Part shown: one piece after another, positions 33,808 to 45,042 of the stretch | Position numbering within the stretch: the stretch's first letter is position 1 | Layout: each line of letters opens with the position of its first letter | From: Endocalyx cinctus | Lineage: Eukaryota > Ascomycota > Sordariomycetes > Amphisphaeriales > Apiosporaceae | Length of the DNA: 64,000 bases | Direction: 5' to 3' | Assembly: GCA_001600455.1 (NCBI GenBank) | Contig: BCKC01000003.1 | Location: 4,820,754 to 4,884,753, forward strand | Made by a program: the position numbers and the translations under genes | Notes under the pieces: model-generated | Told to the model about the DNA's origin: nothing | What the model saw: only the letters and a program-made list of their open reading frames with translations | The model's database searches: none

Positions 33808-36177
33808 ATGTTGGAGCTTACTCAGAGTCTTAACACCACCGGTGCCAGGGCCGCTGGCCTTTTTGCCATGCCAGAATCTTACTTGCTCGCCGTTCCCCAA
33901 TTCGCTACCGATATCCCTGGGGGCGAAGCCTGTATACACTGCGGCAATAGCAGCGATGCCCCCCTCATTATTTACCGCACCGGCGCAGACGGTCACGAGT
34001 TTACCGAGACTCAACAGCTCGATATCCCCGGCAGCGAGGACGCCGAGTTCTTCACTCTCGATGGTAGGACCTTTCTCGCTACCGCCAGCGTCCGCTCCGG
34101 TAGTGACCCGAACTTCGACAATAACGTCGACTCGACCATTTTCGAGTTTGACGGGGAGCAGATGGTCGAGTTCCAGAGCATCCCGACGTGGGGAGGGAAG
34201 CAGTGGCACCAATTCGACAAGGACGGGCGCCAGTTTCTTGCTCTCGCACAGGGTTTCGGCGATACCACCACCGAAAAGCCCCTCGCCAACATCACTACCA
34301 ATTCGACCATTTTCGAGTGGAATGGTGACAAGTTCCAACAGTTCCAGATCTTACCGTCGATGATGGGTTACAACTGGCTCTCCTTCTCCCTCGACGGCCG
34401 CGAATTCTTGGCCTACGCGGATAACTTAGAGTATTCTGCGGTGATGGAGTGGGACGGAAATGAGTTTGTCCCGTTTCAGAGCCTAGATGGAGCCGGAGGC
34501 CGTGCATTCTGCCTATTCGAGAACGGCGGGGATAATTACCTGGTATTCGCACGCATATCGGACGATAGCTTGGTATACAAGTGGGATGGATCCGCTTTCC
34601 AACAGCACCAAGTTCTCGAGGGACAGGGCGGACGAGAGTTGGCTCTGATCAAGGACGACACATCCTCGTATATCATCAACGTGAAATTCATCACTGGTGA
34701 CCTGGATGCTCCGGATTCCGTTCAACAATCTGTCGTTTATGCGGTGACCGAAGATGGTTTACAAGTGGCCCAAGAATTCGAAACTTTTGGTGGGACAGAC
34801 GTGAAAACATTCTCCGTCGACGGCGAGACTTACGTCATCACCACTGAGAGCTTGACAAAAGACCTACGCTTCCGACAAGATTCCCACGTGTACCACTTCA
34901 CACCACAGGCCACCACTGATGCGAAAAAGTCTACAGTCTCCGCTAAGCTGTCGAAACATGGCAAGAGACAGCAAGAGGACACCTATGTAACCCCTGAGTT
35001 CATGCAGATGTTCACAGCGTATGTAGGTGGCAGTACCAGCATCGGAGGACAATACAACAACATCTCTACCGTACTTCAAGCCTCCAACCCCCTCATCGTC
35101 GCCACGGCACAGGACATCGTACTGTACCCCGGCGGCGACGAAGACCCGGTATGGCTCGACTACCGCCAGGGCACGGCAGGCTTCATCGAGATGACGTCGG
35201 TCTCGCATCTGGGTCCCGCTATGGGCTCCCTAGCCCAGATTCGCGCCTTCAACCCGGAGTCGGACGACTGGCGCAGCTACGCGACAAGTATGCTCAACGC
35301 AACCAAGGCCGCCCGCTCCGCCAACTCGGTGGCCCTGTGGCGCGACACGCTCGCGGTAGAAGCGTACCAGGGCCGCGAGGAAATCATCACCTCCATGATC
35401 AACTACACCACCACCCTGACGATCCGACTGCTGGAGACGGTTCTCGACGACGCGACCAAGCTCACGCCAGAGTTCGTCCGAGACAACTACCTCAACGGCA
35501 CGGGCGACGCCCTCGGCGCCACCATCCCCATGGACCACGTCATGGTGGCGACCTTCTATCTCGCGCTTCTGTCCAGCGCCCTAGACGTGCACAACGCCTT
35601 CGCGCCGTACAATCTCGACTGGGCCAACGTCGAGGTCCTGATCGACGGCCAGCTCGGCCGCGAAACGGCCGGCGTCGTGCTGGCGACCAACACGCTCGCC
35701 CAGACGTTCCTCAAGTCGAACCCGGAGCTCCCCGCCGAGAGGATCTACATCGCCCCGAACGGCCTCGTGCCCAACATCACCGACACGAGCCCCGACGCGC
35801 TCCGCGTGTTCGAGCCCGCCCTGCGGACGCTCTGGGGCCAGACCCGCGGGTTCGTCACCCTCGCCGGTGCGATGTTCGAGGGGTACCCGTCGTACGAGGT
35901 CGCCGAAGCCGCGCTGCCGGTCCTGACCGATAATACCACGACCGTTTCGGACCTGCCGGCGGTCGACGGACCAGATGACTGGCGGGCTCTCGTCACCCGG
36001 CTGCGTGTCGTGCTGTCGGACCCGCGCCAGCCGTTGTCCGGAAGTATGGTGGATCTCTGTGCGGAGCAGCTTTATGACGTGGGATGGAATGTGTCCAAGG
36101 TCGTCGTACCTGGATTGGACGGCGTCGACTTCGAGGCTGCGCTGGCTAAACTCTTGGAGACTGAGACGGAAAGCTAG
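33808..36177 (+). CDS. EPTP/EAR beta-propeller protein with an unknown C-terminal domain, 789 aa
   Basis: Single exon. The first 370 residues hold about six to seven EPTP (EAR) repeats. The repeating pattern is a Trp-Asp/Asn-Gly strand (EWDGNEFVPFQSL, KWDGSAFQQHQVL, FEFDGEQMVEFQSI) followed by GG-x6-F or D-G-R-x-F-L-A strands, which would build a propeller. About residues 390-789 form a mostly helical region without any domain I recognise (TPEFMQMFTAYVGG, VWLDYRQGTAGFIEM, PAMGSLAQI), rich in NxT/S sequons. No signal peptide is visible at this start. EPTP proteins known elsewhere (LGI, TSPEAR, VLGR1) are extracellular, so location is open. It is adjacent to, and perhaps controlled by, the Zn2Cys6 gene. 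Confidence 0.82.
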   Translation: MLELTQSLNTTGARAAGLFAMPESYLLAVPQFATDIPGGEACIHCGNSSDAPLIIYRTGADGHEFTETQQLDIPGSEDAEFFTLDGRTFLATASVRSGSDPNFDNNVDSTIFEFDGEQMVEFQSIPTWGGKQWHQFDKDGRQFLALAQGFGDTTTEKPLANITTNSTIFEWNGDKFQQFQILPSMMGYNWLSFSLDGREFLAYADNLEYSAVMEWDGNEFVPFQSLDGAGGRAFCLFENGGDNYLVFARISDDSLVYKWDGSAFQQHQVLEGQGGRELALIKDDTSSYIINVKFITGDLDAPDSVQQSVVYAVTEDGLQVAQEFETFGGTDVKTFSVDGETYVITTESLTKDLRFRQDSHVYHFTPQATTDAKKSTVSAKLSKHGKRQQEDTYVTPEFMQMFTAYVGGSTSIGGQYNNISTVLQASNPLIVATAQDIVLYPGGDEDPVWLDYRQGTAGFIEMTSVSHLGPAMGSLAQIRAFNPESDDWRSYATSMLNATKAARSANSVALWRDTLAVEAYQGREEIITSMINYTTTLTIRLLETVLDDATKLTPEFVRDNYLNGTGDALGATIPMDHVMVATFYLALLSSALDVHNAFAPYNLDWANVEVLIDGQLGRETAGVVLATNTLAQTFLKSNPELPAERIYIAPNGLVPNITDTSPDALRVFEPALRTLWGQTRGFVTLAGAMFEGYPSYEVAEAALPVLTDNTTTVSDLPAVDGPDDWRALVTRLRVVLSDPRQPLSGSMVDLCAEQLYDVGWNVSKVVVPGLDGVDFEAALAKLLETETES

Positions 36178-36661
36178 ACAAGTGAAAAATTCGAATGATG
36201 TACTCCGTATTGTGAGTAATATCTTATTATTATACTGTTTATAGATTGGGTTTCTGGGGTCTGCACGGGATTTATATAGAACTTTCTCTTCGTTGACTAT
36301 ATAATTAAAACTTTATTCAGCTCATTTTATTTTTTTCATAATTTTGTTACTATTTTAACCCCTGTTACGGTCCCACTTTCACCTCTGACTGTGAATTCGT
36401 TAGTCTCAGGGATCACATTCGTATGATCCAAAATCTTTTAACTCTCACTGGTGGGATGTTATTTGATGCTAACTTACGAGAGAAAAAGAAAACCTGTTCC
36501 AGGCAAAGATATCTGACTTCCTTTTTAACTAGGATATTAGGTGGATATTCCCGTGCCGCAAATAGAAGCGCCGATACGCCATAAAAACTATCGGTGTACA
36601 TACATAGTAGTACATGGTATGTTGTTAGTGCGGTGCGGGACTAACGGCGCAGTCTAGCTAA

Positions 36662-36721
36662 TCGGAGGGTGTCTTGGCCGGTCGGAGGGTGCCTTAGCTG
36701 ATCCCAGGGTTGTTGGTCTGA
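36662..36721. repeat. 20-bp imperfect tandem repeat, 3 copies
   Basis: Three successive 20-bp units begin TCGGAGGGTG, TCGGAGGGTG and TCCCAGGGTT. The third is more diverged. Confidence 0.75.
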
Positions 36722-36776
36722 TGGGTCGAAACGTTGTGGTATTGTGGGAACAGTCGATCATTCAGGAACAGAGAGC

Positions 36777-36835
36777 AGTCAGTCAGTCAGTCGGTTAAGA
36801 TAATCCATATTTAAAAAAAAAAAAAAAAAAAAAAA
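36777..36835. repeat. (AGTC)4 and a 23-nt poly-A tract
   Basis: AGTC is repeated about four times from 36777. After a 20-bp gap there is an uninterrupted run of A at 36813-36835, followed by GAGAGAGAAGAAG. No coding sequence is nearby; it could be a decayed poly-A tail, but no element body or target-site duplication was found. Confidence 0.7.
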
Positions 36836-37259
36836 GAGAGAGAAGAAGAAAAGATCAGAAATGTGTATATGCCCAATACCCAGTATATCCAGGCGAAAAT
36901 GTATATGAAAATGCAGTTCATAAATTACTATACATCAACCAATCCTTAAACCACCGAACTAAGAGATTTGCATAGCTTTTCTCCACCATCTCGGAGAGTC
37001 AAAAAGTCGGATATGAATATTTTGAGATGAGCCATCCGAACCGGGAAAACGCCAAAAGAAAAGGAAACGAGCGTTTAAAATTGATATCAGTACCTTTCTT
37101 TAATATTTTTATATAAATTATTCACGTACTTCCAATTTGAACTCAGTATTCTTCAACCACATCAAACACATCCCGTCACCCGCATACAAGAAGTCCTAAC
37201 AATGCCAATTGGAATTCAATAAACTCTTTTTCGAGTTGCGATATCCATCATCCGTCAAA

Positions 37260-38728
37260 ATGTCTTCTGAATCATCAGAAAAACAGTCAACTATGCCGGA
37301 AACAGCGGCCATAACTCCCGCATCACTGCCGAAAGCCCCGTTTATTCCATCGGACGGCGGGGCCCGAGCTTGGCTCGCCGTAGCGGGGGGCTGGTTATGC
37401 CAGTTCTGTTCCTTCGGCTTCATCAACGCCCTCGGCACTTTCCAATACGTCTACGAGGAGCAAATACTGACTACGAGTAGCTCATCCGAGATCTCGTGGA
37501 TTCTTACTACCCAGCTCTTTCTCATGTTCTTCTTATCCCAACCCTTCGGCCTTGGCGTCGATATGTTCGGCCCACGTTGGATTCTTGTCCCCTCTCTAAT
37601 ATTCAGCGTGGGAGGCATGGTCGCCTTGTCTTATTCGACACAGTATTATCAAATCTTTCTGGCGCAGTCGATCGCCTTTGGTCTAGGTGCTTCCGGAGCT
37701 TTTGTCACCGGTTTAACGGTCGCGGGACAATATTTTAAGAAGAGGCGAGCGGTGGCTCTAGGTATCGTGGTCAGCGGCAGTTCAGTTGGTGAGTCAACAT
37801 TACTAACAAGTGCAACCTATCCGTCATGAACTACTATCTAATACTCAGTGCAGGAGGCGTCATATTCCCCATTTTCCTCTCTCGCTTATTTGATGAAATC
37901 GGCTTCGGACCCACTTTGAGATACACGGCCCTGTTCATAGGGGTGCTCATGCTGATCGCCTGCATCATTGTACAACCGGCCATCCCTCCAAAGGGGTTAG
38001 CAGGTCGTCGCAGTATCATCAGTCTCACGGCCTTCAAGAGCCCGATTTATTTACTCTTTGTCTCGGGTGCATTTTTCTTCTTTTGGGGACTATTCGGCCC
38101 TTATGACTACCTTCCCCTATTTGCCGAGTCTAGTGGATCAACAACTAGCGTAGCTCTATACACTGTCTCTATTATCAAGTAAGTCACTTGCTGTGAAGTA
38201 CTTGAAAGAAAAAGAGCCCAGTTCGGCTGACCATGAACTAGCGCGGCGTCTATACCGGGTCGTATCCTCCCAAACTTGCTTTCAAACCGCATCGGATCTC
38301 TCAAGTTAATTACGTTAATGGGTTTCATTTCTGGAGTTACGGTGCTTGCCATCTGGCTGCCCATTAACTATCGGCGATCCCTAGGTGGACTGATTGTTTT
38401 CTCAATCTTTTTCGGGTTCAGTTCAGGGGCCTTCGTCTCTCTCATGACACCGGCTTTAATCGACGTTGCTGGCGGGCATAGTAGTGATCTAGGTGTTATG
38501 ATTGGTACCTTTTTCGCCATCATCGCTATCGCTAGTCTCACGGGCCTGCCCATTCAGGGAGCTATCGTATCAGATACCGCTGATGCAAGTAGCGGAAGCA
38601 ATCTTTACGGATTGATCGTATTCTGCGGCGTAGCCATGCTAGTTGGGACAGCCTTACTAGGCTCTGCCATGGTATTGGCTGAAAAACGAAATAGGAAAAA
38701 GACCGAGACTGTCGAAGGCCATTACTAG
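37260..38728 (+). CDS. MFS transporter, monocarboxylate-transporter (MCT) type, 446 aa
   Basis: Exons are 37260-37788, 37854-38178 and 38242-38728; each junction restores a transmembrane helix (for example SSVGG VIFPI and SIIKNAASIPGR). The start is the ATG at 37260 (MSSESSEKQ); the frame extends upstream only without an ATG. The protein is hydrophobic with about 12 predicted helices. The N-terminal DGGARAWLAVAGGW and the first-loop ALGTFQYVYEE are hallmarks of the fungal MCT-like group. These carry monocarboxylates, riboflavin or unknown small acids across membranes. Substrate cannot be told. The neighbouring amidohydrolase/decarboxylase suggests an aromatic or other small acid, which is speculative. 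Confidence 0.9.
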
Positions 38729-39665
38729 TCCATGTATTGGACCGAATCGAGATTCGCAACGATATGGAAATAATATTCCACGCGCATAGGGAAGCGCCGA
38801 TGAGCAGTTTCCAATATTTCTACACACCATATTATGATATTATGAAGATACTTTTCTGGGCACATAGTAGATAGTTAATTGTGTCAAATTCTGAATGACA
38901 GTCTCCCCTTTCTTTTTCAACTAAAATTCGCTAAACCTTTCCCCAACTATTAATTACATCCAGCCACAATATTAAGTTACTTCAGCACTGCAGTCACTTG
39001 GAGACCGGATACATGAATATGCGTTTAAAGGGGGGCTAGGCCCCTTTCTGTCTATTTAAACCGAGACCATCCGAGATGATGAAAAACTATAGAGAATACA
39101 ACCTAACCTACTTTTGTTGATTTGATTGTTCCACACTATACGAATAAGACCTAAGGTTATATCGATGCCCCAGCATTCCTTTATACGTATTCAGCTGTTG
39201 AATTAGACTCGTAGCCATGGCTTCAGCGTATGGCTAGGTCGAATCTTAAAAACAGTATAGCATTACCAAATTTGATATATATTGAAGTCTAACTACAGCA
39301 ATGATATTCTTATTTCTTAAAGTGACACTCCTAAGTTGCCACTCTTGAATAACTTGAGTCTTGAGCTATTTCTTTAATATTCTTGTATGGGCACAGTTCG
39401 CCTCTCGTATTTAAAGTTTTTACGATGATCCTGTTGAATGACTCCGTGCTCTGGGCGTTGCTGAAAAATAGTGATAATAAATATCTCGTTCATAATATCT
39501 CGTTACATTCAGGTTACTCGTGAAGTTTACTGACGTATAATTAGACCAAATGTCGTCAATAAAGCTTAGGAAATGTCCTGAGGAGCCAAAGAACTGTCTT
39601 ATGAATACACTTTTTCCAATATAGGCTTCTTTTCTCTTGCCACTAAAACCTCTTGCAACGATAAA
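38729..39665. other. Intergenic, no gene seen
   Basis: AT-rich promoter of the amidohydrolase gene and 3' flank of the transporter. The minus-strand frame at 39420-39698 has no recognisable features. Confidence 0.5.
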
Positions 39666-40640
39666 ATGCTCCCTCCCCTCATAACTCTTGAGGAGCACTA
39701 CCTATCTTCGGCCGCTCCAAATGTCACGGCCTTAATTGAAAACTTATTCGCCAACGCGACGCAAATAGTAACCGAACTAGAGGACCTAGGTCCCGGACGC
39801 ATCGCCGCTCTGGACGCGGGGAACATAACCTTACAGGTTCTCTCGCACGTACCGGGCTGGCTGACGGTCGAAGAATGTCCCATCGCCAATGACCTGTGTT
39901 ATAACGCGTCGTCTGCGTACCCGGACCGGCTCAAATGCTTCGCGTCGTTACCAGTCGTAGATCCGGAAGCTAGCGCCGCGGAATTGCGCAGGTGCGTGAC
40001 CGAACTCGGCTTCCTGGGCGCCCTGATCGATAACCGGGCCGGGGGCACGTATTTCGACGGGCCCGCTTACGATGTTCTCTGGGCCGAGGCCGTGGCGCTG
40101 GATGTGCCTATATACCTGCACCCGGCTTTCGCGACCGAGGAGATGCTCGACCTGCTATATCGGAGCGATAACTACCCGGACACGGTCGCCATGTCGCTAT
40201 CCATGAATTCTTGGGGATGGCATCAAGACGTGGGGCTTCACATACTGCGGCTGTTCGCCGCCGGAGTCTTTGACCGCTTTCCGACTCTGAAGATCATTAT
40301 TGGGCACATGGGTGAGATGGTACCGAATTTCTTAGAGCGGATCGAAGGCCTCTCGGCGCTGTGGGGTCCGCGCGACAGAGACTTTGTTACCGTTTACAAT
40401 GAAAATATTTGGATCACGACTAGTGGCGTGTGGAGTGTCGATCCAATGGCTATGATATTAAGAAATACAAAGATCGATCACATCATGTATAGCGTCGATT
40501 ATCCCCTCGTAAGCAACCAAGCCGGCCTCGCATTTCTGGAAAATCTGAACCAGAGCGGGCTACTGTGTCCCGGGGATTTGGAAAAGATCACGTACTTGAA
40601 TGCAGAGGCGTTACTCAAAGTAAATATCAGTTCCTCCTAA
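39666..40640 (+). CDS. Amidohydrolase-2 (ACMSD superfamily), decarboxylase-like, 324 aa
   Basis: Single exon. It resembles gamma-resorcylate / 2,3-dihydroxybenzoate decarboxylases. The start ITLEEHYLSS carries the metal-site Glu of E-x-H. Later come the core strand VPIYLHPAF (metal His), LKIIIGHMGEMVPNFLERIE (second metal His), and the catalytic Asp in IMYSVDYPLVSN. Family members use Zn or Mn for non-oxidative decarboxylation of aromatic acids, or hydrolysis. A predicted cytosolic protein with no signal peptide. It follows an MFS transporter of the carboxylate type, so uptake plus decarboxylation of an aromatic acid is a reasonable but unproven idea. Confidence 0.88.
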   Translation: MLPPLITLEEHYLSSAAPNVTALIENLFANATQIVTELEDLGPGRIAALDAGNITLQVLSHVPGWLTVEECPIANDLCYNASSAYPDRLKCFASLPVVDPEASAAELRRCVTELGFLGALIDNRAGGTYFDGPAYDVLWAEAVALDVPIYLHPAFATEEMLDLLYRSDNYPDTVAMSLSMNSWGWHQDVGLHILRLFAAGVFDRFPTLKIIIGHMGEMVPNFLERIEGLSALWGPRDRDFVTVYNENIWITTSGVWSVDPMAMILRNTKIDHIMYSVDYPLVSNQAGLAFLENLNQSGLLCPGDLEKITYLNAEALLKVNISSS

Positions 40641-43043
40641 TTTTATTTAATTATTTCGATACATGGAAAATAAAACGGGGGGTAATTGGGATTTCTGATC
40701 ATGCCATACTTGGAGGATGATAAATCTCGAAACCTCCCAAGTCCATAATGTGATACAGAAGTATTTGAAAGCTTAATTATCAGATTTTATCTAGTCGTGC
40801 GCAGCGAGAAGAAAAGCACGAGTTTAAATTTAATCATGTAGTGAAGATATGTAAACGTTTTATTTTCTTTCAGCTTGTCATCTTGATATAGCTCATGGAC
40901 ATTATGACATAATTCGTTTACCCCTGACACCCATAGGTAGCGTCTCTATCACCTCGTCGACGTGACTGAAATAATTAATTAATAGGAAAATTCACATTTA
41001 GCACGTAATTCACCCCCCAGTACATATTGATTTGCCCTAGCCGCGAATAATTGCCAGAGGGCAGGTGAACTCTACATTCACTTAAAATATCTGGCGCGTC
41101 TGCAGACACGTAATCTTCATACCTGCTCAAGAATCTATGTTGCTCATGCAGCTCTGCCAAACCATATTACCCATAGTAGCCAGCTTGATGATATTGTAAT
41201 GCAATCCCATCACCACAGGAGCCGGGGTTTGTACTTTAGGATTTGCAGATAATATTTGATCCTGGTTTTGGTACCGATGAGCAAAATCAATAGCTGCGTG
41301 CTCCATATCTAATTCGACCGCACACAAGGATAGATCACCTCTCTGCCACGTTTCTCTCTCGGTTTATACGAGGGAACTAGAGTCGGTGGTGAACCAGGGT
41401 AGTCTTCTCTCACGTCCAAGTGCCCTTTCGACCAGGAAACCTTGCGGATCTGGTCTTTTTTTTTGTCGAAATTTCTTCGCTTGTGTGTATAAACTGCGTA
41501 ATGATGCGGTACACGCGACAAATATTGCTAACGTGGTATTAAATTGGCTCGTTTAGGTCGTCTTCCAAGACAATCCACCATAGTATTTGTTGCGTTCTGA
41601 TCTGCCGACCGAGGCCGTAGAAGAATAGCATAAATTACGACTTAATGGACCATGAGCAAGACCACAGCAGGAAATAGTTAGCCAGGTCCCTGTGCAGTGC
41701 AGTAGCGGTTCTTCTCAAAAGGGTAGAGAGTTCAAAAGAACTAGTAGCACTGTCTGGGTTTAGATTGGGATTGCTGTCAATTATACTCCACATAATTAAT
41801 AGTCGTCAAAATAGAGGATGAATGCGAGGATAGCCAGGTCTTTAGTCGCCCGCTTTAAACCGTCTGACGATCCTAACTCGTATTGCCAACCGTGCAGTCA
41901 GTGCTAGAAGAGTAAAGACTACCTCAAACCATATTGTTACCCATAATATATTAGAGAGTATTCTCATCGTATCTCGTCCATATTTCTAGACCCGAAAATA
42001 AATTTATCTTACCGTAATAACGGAATGCGGAATTATGGGCGGTGAGAGAATGCTGAGGTCAACCTCCTGCGAAAGGTCAAGAGACATCCGGAAACCTTCA
42101 AACCTATCCTTGAAAAAGAAGGTTGTTATTTCAACTATGATAACGATCTCTAGAAAAGGATTTATCTCTTTGAAAATAACCAGTTAGATAAACCCCAGTC
42201 AAACGCTGCATACTCTCCACAGATCACAACCTCGGATACTAATATACTAAAAGAAAGCAACATGTTATAAAATGAGCACAACCAGAGCACATAACATATT
42301 TTCGACTGTCGTAAGCATGATTGATGTCGGCGGCGTTTAAATTTTAGAATATATTGTCGTACACCGACCATACCAGAATTGGAATCCGTTAACTAGTAGT
42401 TGAGTAAGTGGGCTCACGGGCCGAGCCGATATCTCTAGAACATAATTTTTATTATATGGAACCCCATTCGAGACAGCTAGGATTCTCTTCTCGATACTAG
42501 AGGTGATGATATTGACTAACGTACATAAGATTAAAACAAAAGCGAATGATCAGGTTAACCTCGCAGAACTTCTACTTGTTAAATATTGTCATGGACATCG
42601 TGCCATGGGCTGTGAATATTGTACAGCTTCAAACGCAGATATATCAGCTCTGTCTCAGTTGCTGACACGGTCAAACTCCGAGGTGGCTTCCCAGAAGACA
42701 ACCGAGCCAGTAAGTCTTCATGCTACGACAGTGCTAAGGACGTGGCTTTGTTTTTAGTGGACTTAGTATGTACTCCCTTCTGGAATTGATTGTGATTTTG
42801 TGCAGGCCTGTCCAGATTTTACTCCAGGTTAGTAGAGACATATATTGCACTTCTGTGAGACTGACGGATTGAAAAATACGACAAGATTTGATTCATAAAA
42901 TGAACTATTTCTCCCATCTAAACTAATACCCAAGCGATAATAAAGAAAATCTCAATTTCTGTTCAGTCTAGCCACCCAATCCATCAATCACCAAACCCCT
43001 AATTTCGTCTGCTGCACATCCATATAGTCGCTCGTCAGCCAAA
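40641..43043. other. 2.4-kb AT-rich gene desert
   Basis: No frame here has recognisable motifs or splice-joined continuations. Short frames at 40975-41327 (minus) and 42503-42757 (plus) look random. I could not identify a transposon end or a coding relic. Confidence 0.5.
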
Positions 43044-43439
43044 TTAAGCCGCTCGCTCCATTACCTCCGTCTCGTCCACAACGACAACCCGAACCCTCTC
43101 CCTATCGAAGAACCCCGCTTCGTCATCGAGAATTCTCTTCCGGTTGATCTCATCACCGTGAGTGATCGCGTTAAAAGCGTTCCAGTTGTCTTTGCTATCG
43201 AATGCCATCTCCACGAGGCAGTCGAAGTCGACATACTCCTGGGATCCGACGATCATATTGGGAGCCGAGGTAGCTTCGTCGTCGCCGGTGCGTTGGATGT
43301 AGTGCCGACGGTGAACCGCCGGGAATTGGGTCCCAGACATCTCCTGGACCATCGCCATGTGGCGCTCGTAGCGGCGCTTGAACTCGGCGGGGGAAACACC
43401 GGCGCGGCGGTGGGCGAATATAAGAGTTCGGAAGGCCAT
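43044..43439 (-). CDS. EthD-domain protein, 131 aa
   Basis: Single exon; start at the ATG at 43439 (MAFRTLIFAHRR). The frame runs upstream, but the domain begins here. It has the ferredoxin-like dimeric alpha/beta-barrel plan of EthD: a first strand LIFAHRR, helix SPAEFKRRYERHMAMVQEM, and a final strand VRVVVVDE. The VDFDCLVEMAFDSKDNWNAF stretch fits the second half. EthD-like proteins act in degradation or as dehydratases/cyclases in fungal polyketide clusters. No polyketide synthase is in the window, so the role here is open. Confidence 0.82.
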   Translation of the reverse strand: MAFRTLIFAHRRAGVSPAEFKRRYERHMAMVQEMSGTQFPAVHRRHYIQRTGDDEATSAPNMIVGSQEYVDFDCLVEMAFDSKDNWNAFNAITHGDEINRKRILDDEAGFFDRERVRVVVVDETEVMERAA

Positions 43440-44388
43440 TTTGAGGAAAGGGAAAATAATTACTGCTCTTTTCCAAGGGGGATGGTTGATGAGAATGTTG
43501 AAGGTAAAAGGGGTGATCGATACTGCGAAATGCGACGGGACTAGCAATCAAGAAAACTGTATAGATATGAGATATTGGCGACTAGCTAGAATTCTTTATA
43601 GATCCTAATGAGACTGAGTGAATGGATATATGAAATCATATATATTCTCGATAGAGACCTGTCTCCTTTTATATCAAATAGCACCCGGGAGTTTCACACT
43701 CTTTGGAAACCCCGTTCCTAATCACTTACTCGACTAAACGCCATATCAAAAATCCCATTTTACCTTTCGCGGGAATTAGACAGGAGAATACGGCGTTTAA
43801 AAATTAGAGTATTTTTTGAAGCTATTCATTCGGAACTTTCTAGTACTTTCTATAGGATTCGGACGGTTTCACGATTGAGATTTTAGCCCAGGATAATAGC
43901 CAAGACGCAGCTAGACTACCAGCCAGCCAGCGTGTCTATCATGAGAGATGCCTGACTAGGATTGGCTGCGCATCCTTCAAAGTAAGACGGAATTGGCTGG
44001 GCTAAACTTGTTACAGTATTATTACATACATATTACACATTAGCTATGCGAGCATCAAATCCACTGACTCGCCCCTAGGGAACCTAGCAAAGTCCGTGAC
44101 GATCGAACAGATCAAAGGTGATAATGATATAGAAAGAAAAGTTAACCATACACGAATAATATTATATGCATCATAGTTAACGCTCATTCAGAAATAATTA
44201 CAATTGAAAGGATACCGTGCGCAGACAAATTGCTCAAATACATCGACGGATTTCTCACCAGCATCGTGGATTTAAACATGAAAATCGCAGGAACCCAAAT
44301 TTACACCGATAACCAATATTCCCCCATTTCTCATTTCCAATCATTACCGAACTCTCCTCATATAAGCTGCTGGGTGAATAAAACTTGC
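43440..44388. other. Intergenic, no gene seen
   Basis: AT-rich 5' region of the EthD gene and 3' flank of the SnoaL-like gene. Nothing else was recognised. Confidence 0.5.
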
Positions 44389-45042
44389 CTATAGAGCTGA
44401 GGCCGTGGTGTTGAGCTCGAAGCATTTATCCTGTGGAATGACTTCACCTTGATCCCACTAAAAATAAGAGTCGAGAATTTAGCAATTGACTTATCCATGC
44501 CAAAAAAAAAAAAAAACAGTCCGATTCGGGGAATTAAGCAAAAGCAACTTACATGTTCGTGAACGCATCCGCCAACCCATCGCCATCGGTCCGTGGTCGA
44601 GTACTGCGCGTACGACATGTTGGTACTCGCATCGAAGCACCAATTCGTGTTGGCCTCGGTACCGATCTGATTACCGCTGCAGAAGAGGGTCCAAATGACA
44701 CCAGGTCCGCTAGCGTATCCGGGATGATGTTGCTTTTTTTCAACGTCAATTAGCAAAACGTAATTACAATCGTTCAAATCTCGATTCATCAAGAGTGAAA
44801 CTTACTATGTACTGGTCGTCAATGAGCGAGAACATGGTCCGAGGGTCACCGTCGACGACGAAGGCGCGGTAGAAGTCGTACGCCCTCTGCGCCGTCTCCT
44901 CTACCGTGATCGAGTCATCCGGCACGCAGAGCTCCGGCGGGGCGGCCAAGTTGCATAGGTTTTCCCGCTTAGAGAGGGCGGGTGCGGCCAGGCCGAAGGT
45001 AGGGGCCAAGACGGCAACAGAAAGGACCGATAGAAAGTGCAT
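44389..45042 (-). CDS. Small secreted SnoaL-like (NTF2-fold) protein, 161 aa
   Basis: Exons are 45042-44806, 44732-44553 and 44457-44389; all introns have GTAAGT donors and phase-0 joins. The N-terminus MHFLSVLSVAVLAPTFGLAA is a clear signal peptide, followed by a likely KR processing site (SKRE). The core DFYRAFVVDGDPRTMFSLI then DDQYIQHHPGYASGP matches SnoaL-like polyketide-cyclase-type folds. The C-terminal part has several cysteines and ends with WDQGEVIPQDKCFEL. Secreted members of this fold in fungi have no known substrate. Start at the inner Met fits the signal peptide best; an in-frame Met lies five codons upstream. Confidence 0.8.

Larger units (their letters stand above)
36178..37259. 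other. Intergenic with several short repeats
   Basis: It holds a 20-bp imperfect tandem repeat, an (AGTC)4 run and a 23-A tract. No gene was seen. Confidence 0.6.

Noticed and set aside
40975..41327. Two overlapping minus-strand frames
   Set aside because: No recognisable motifs, and no splice sites give a longer product.
44486..44753. Plus-strand frames inside the SnoaL-like gene
   Set aside because: The minus strand gives a signal peptide, three in-frame exons and a recognised fold; the plus frames are shadows.
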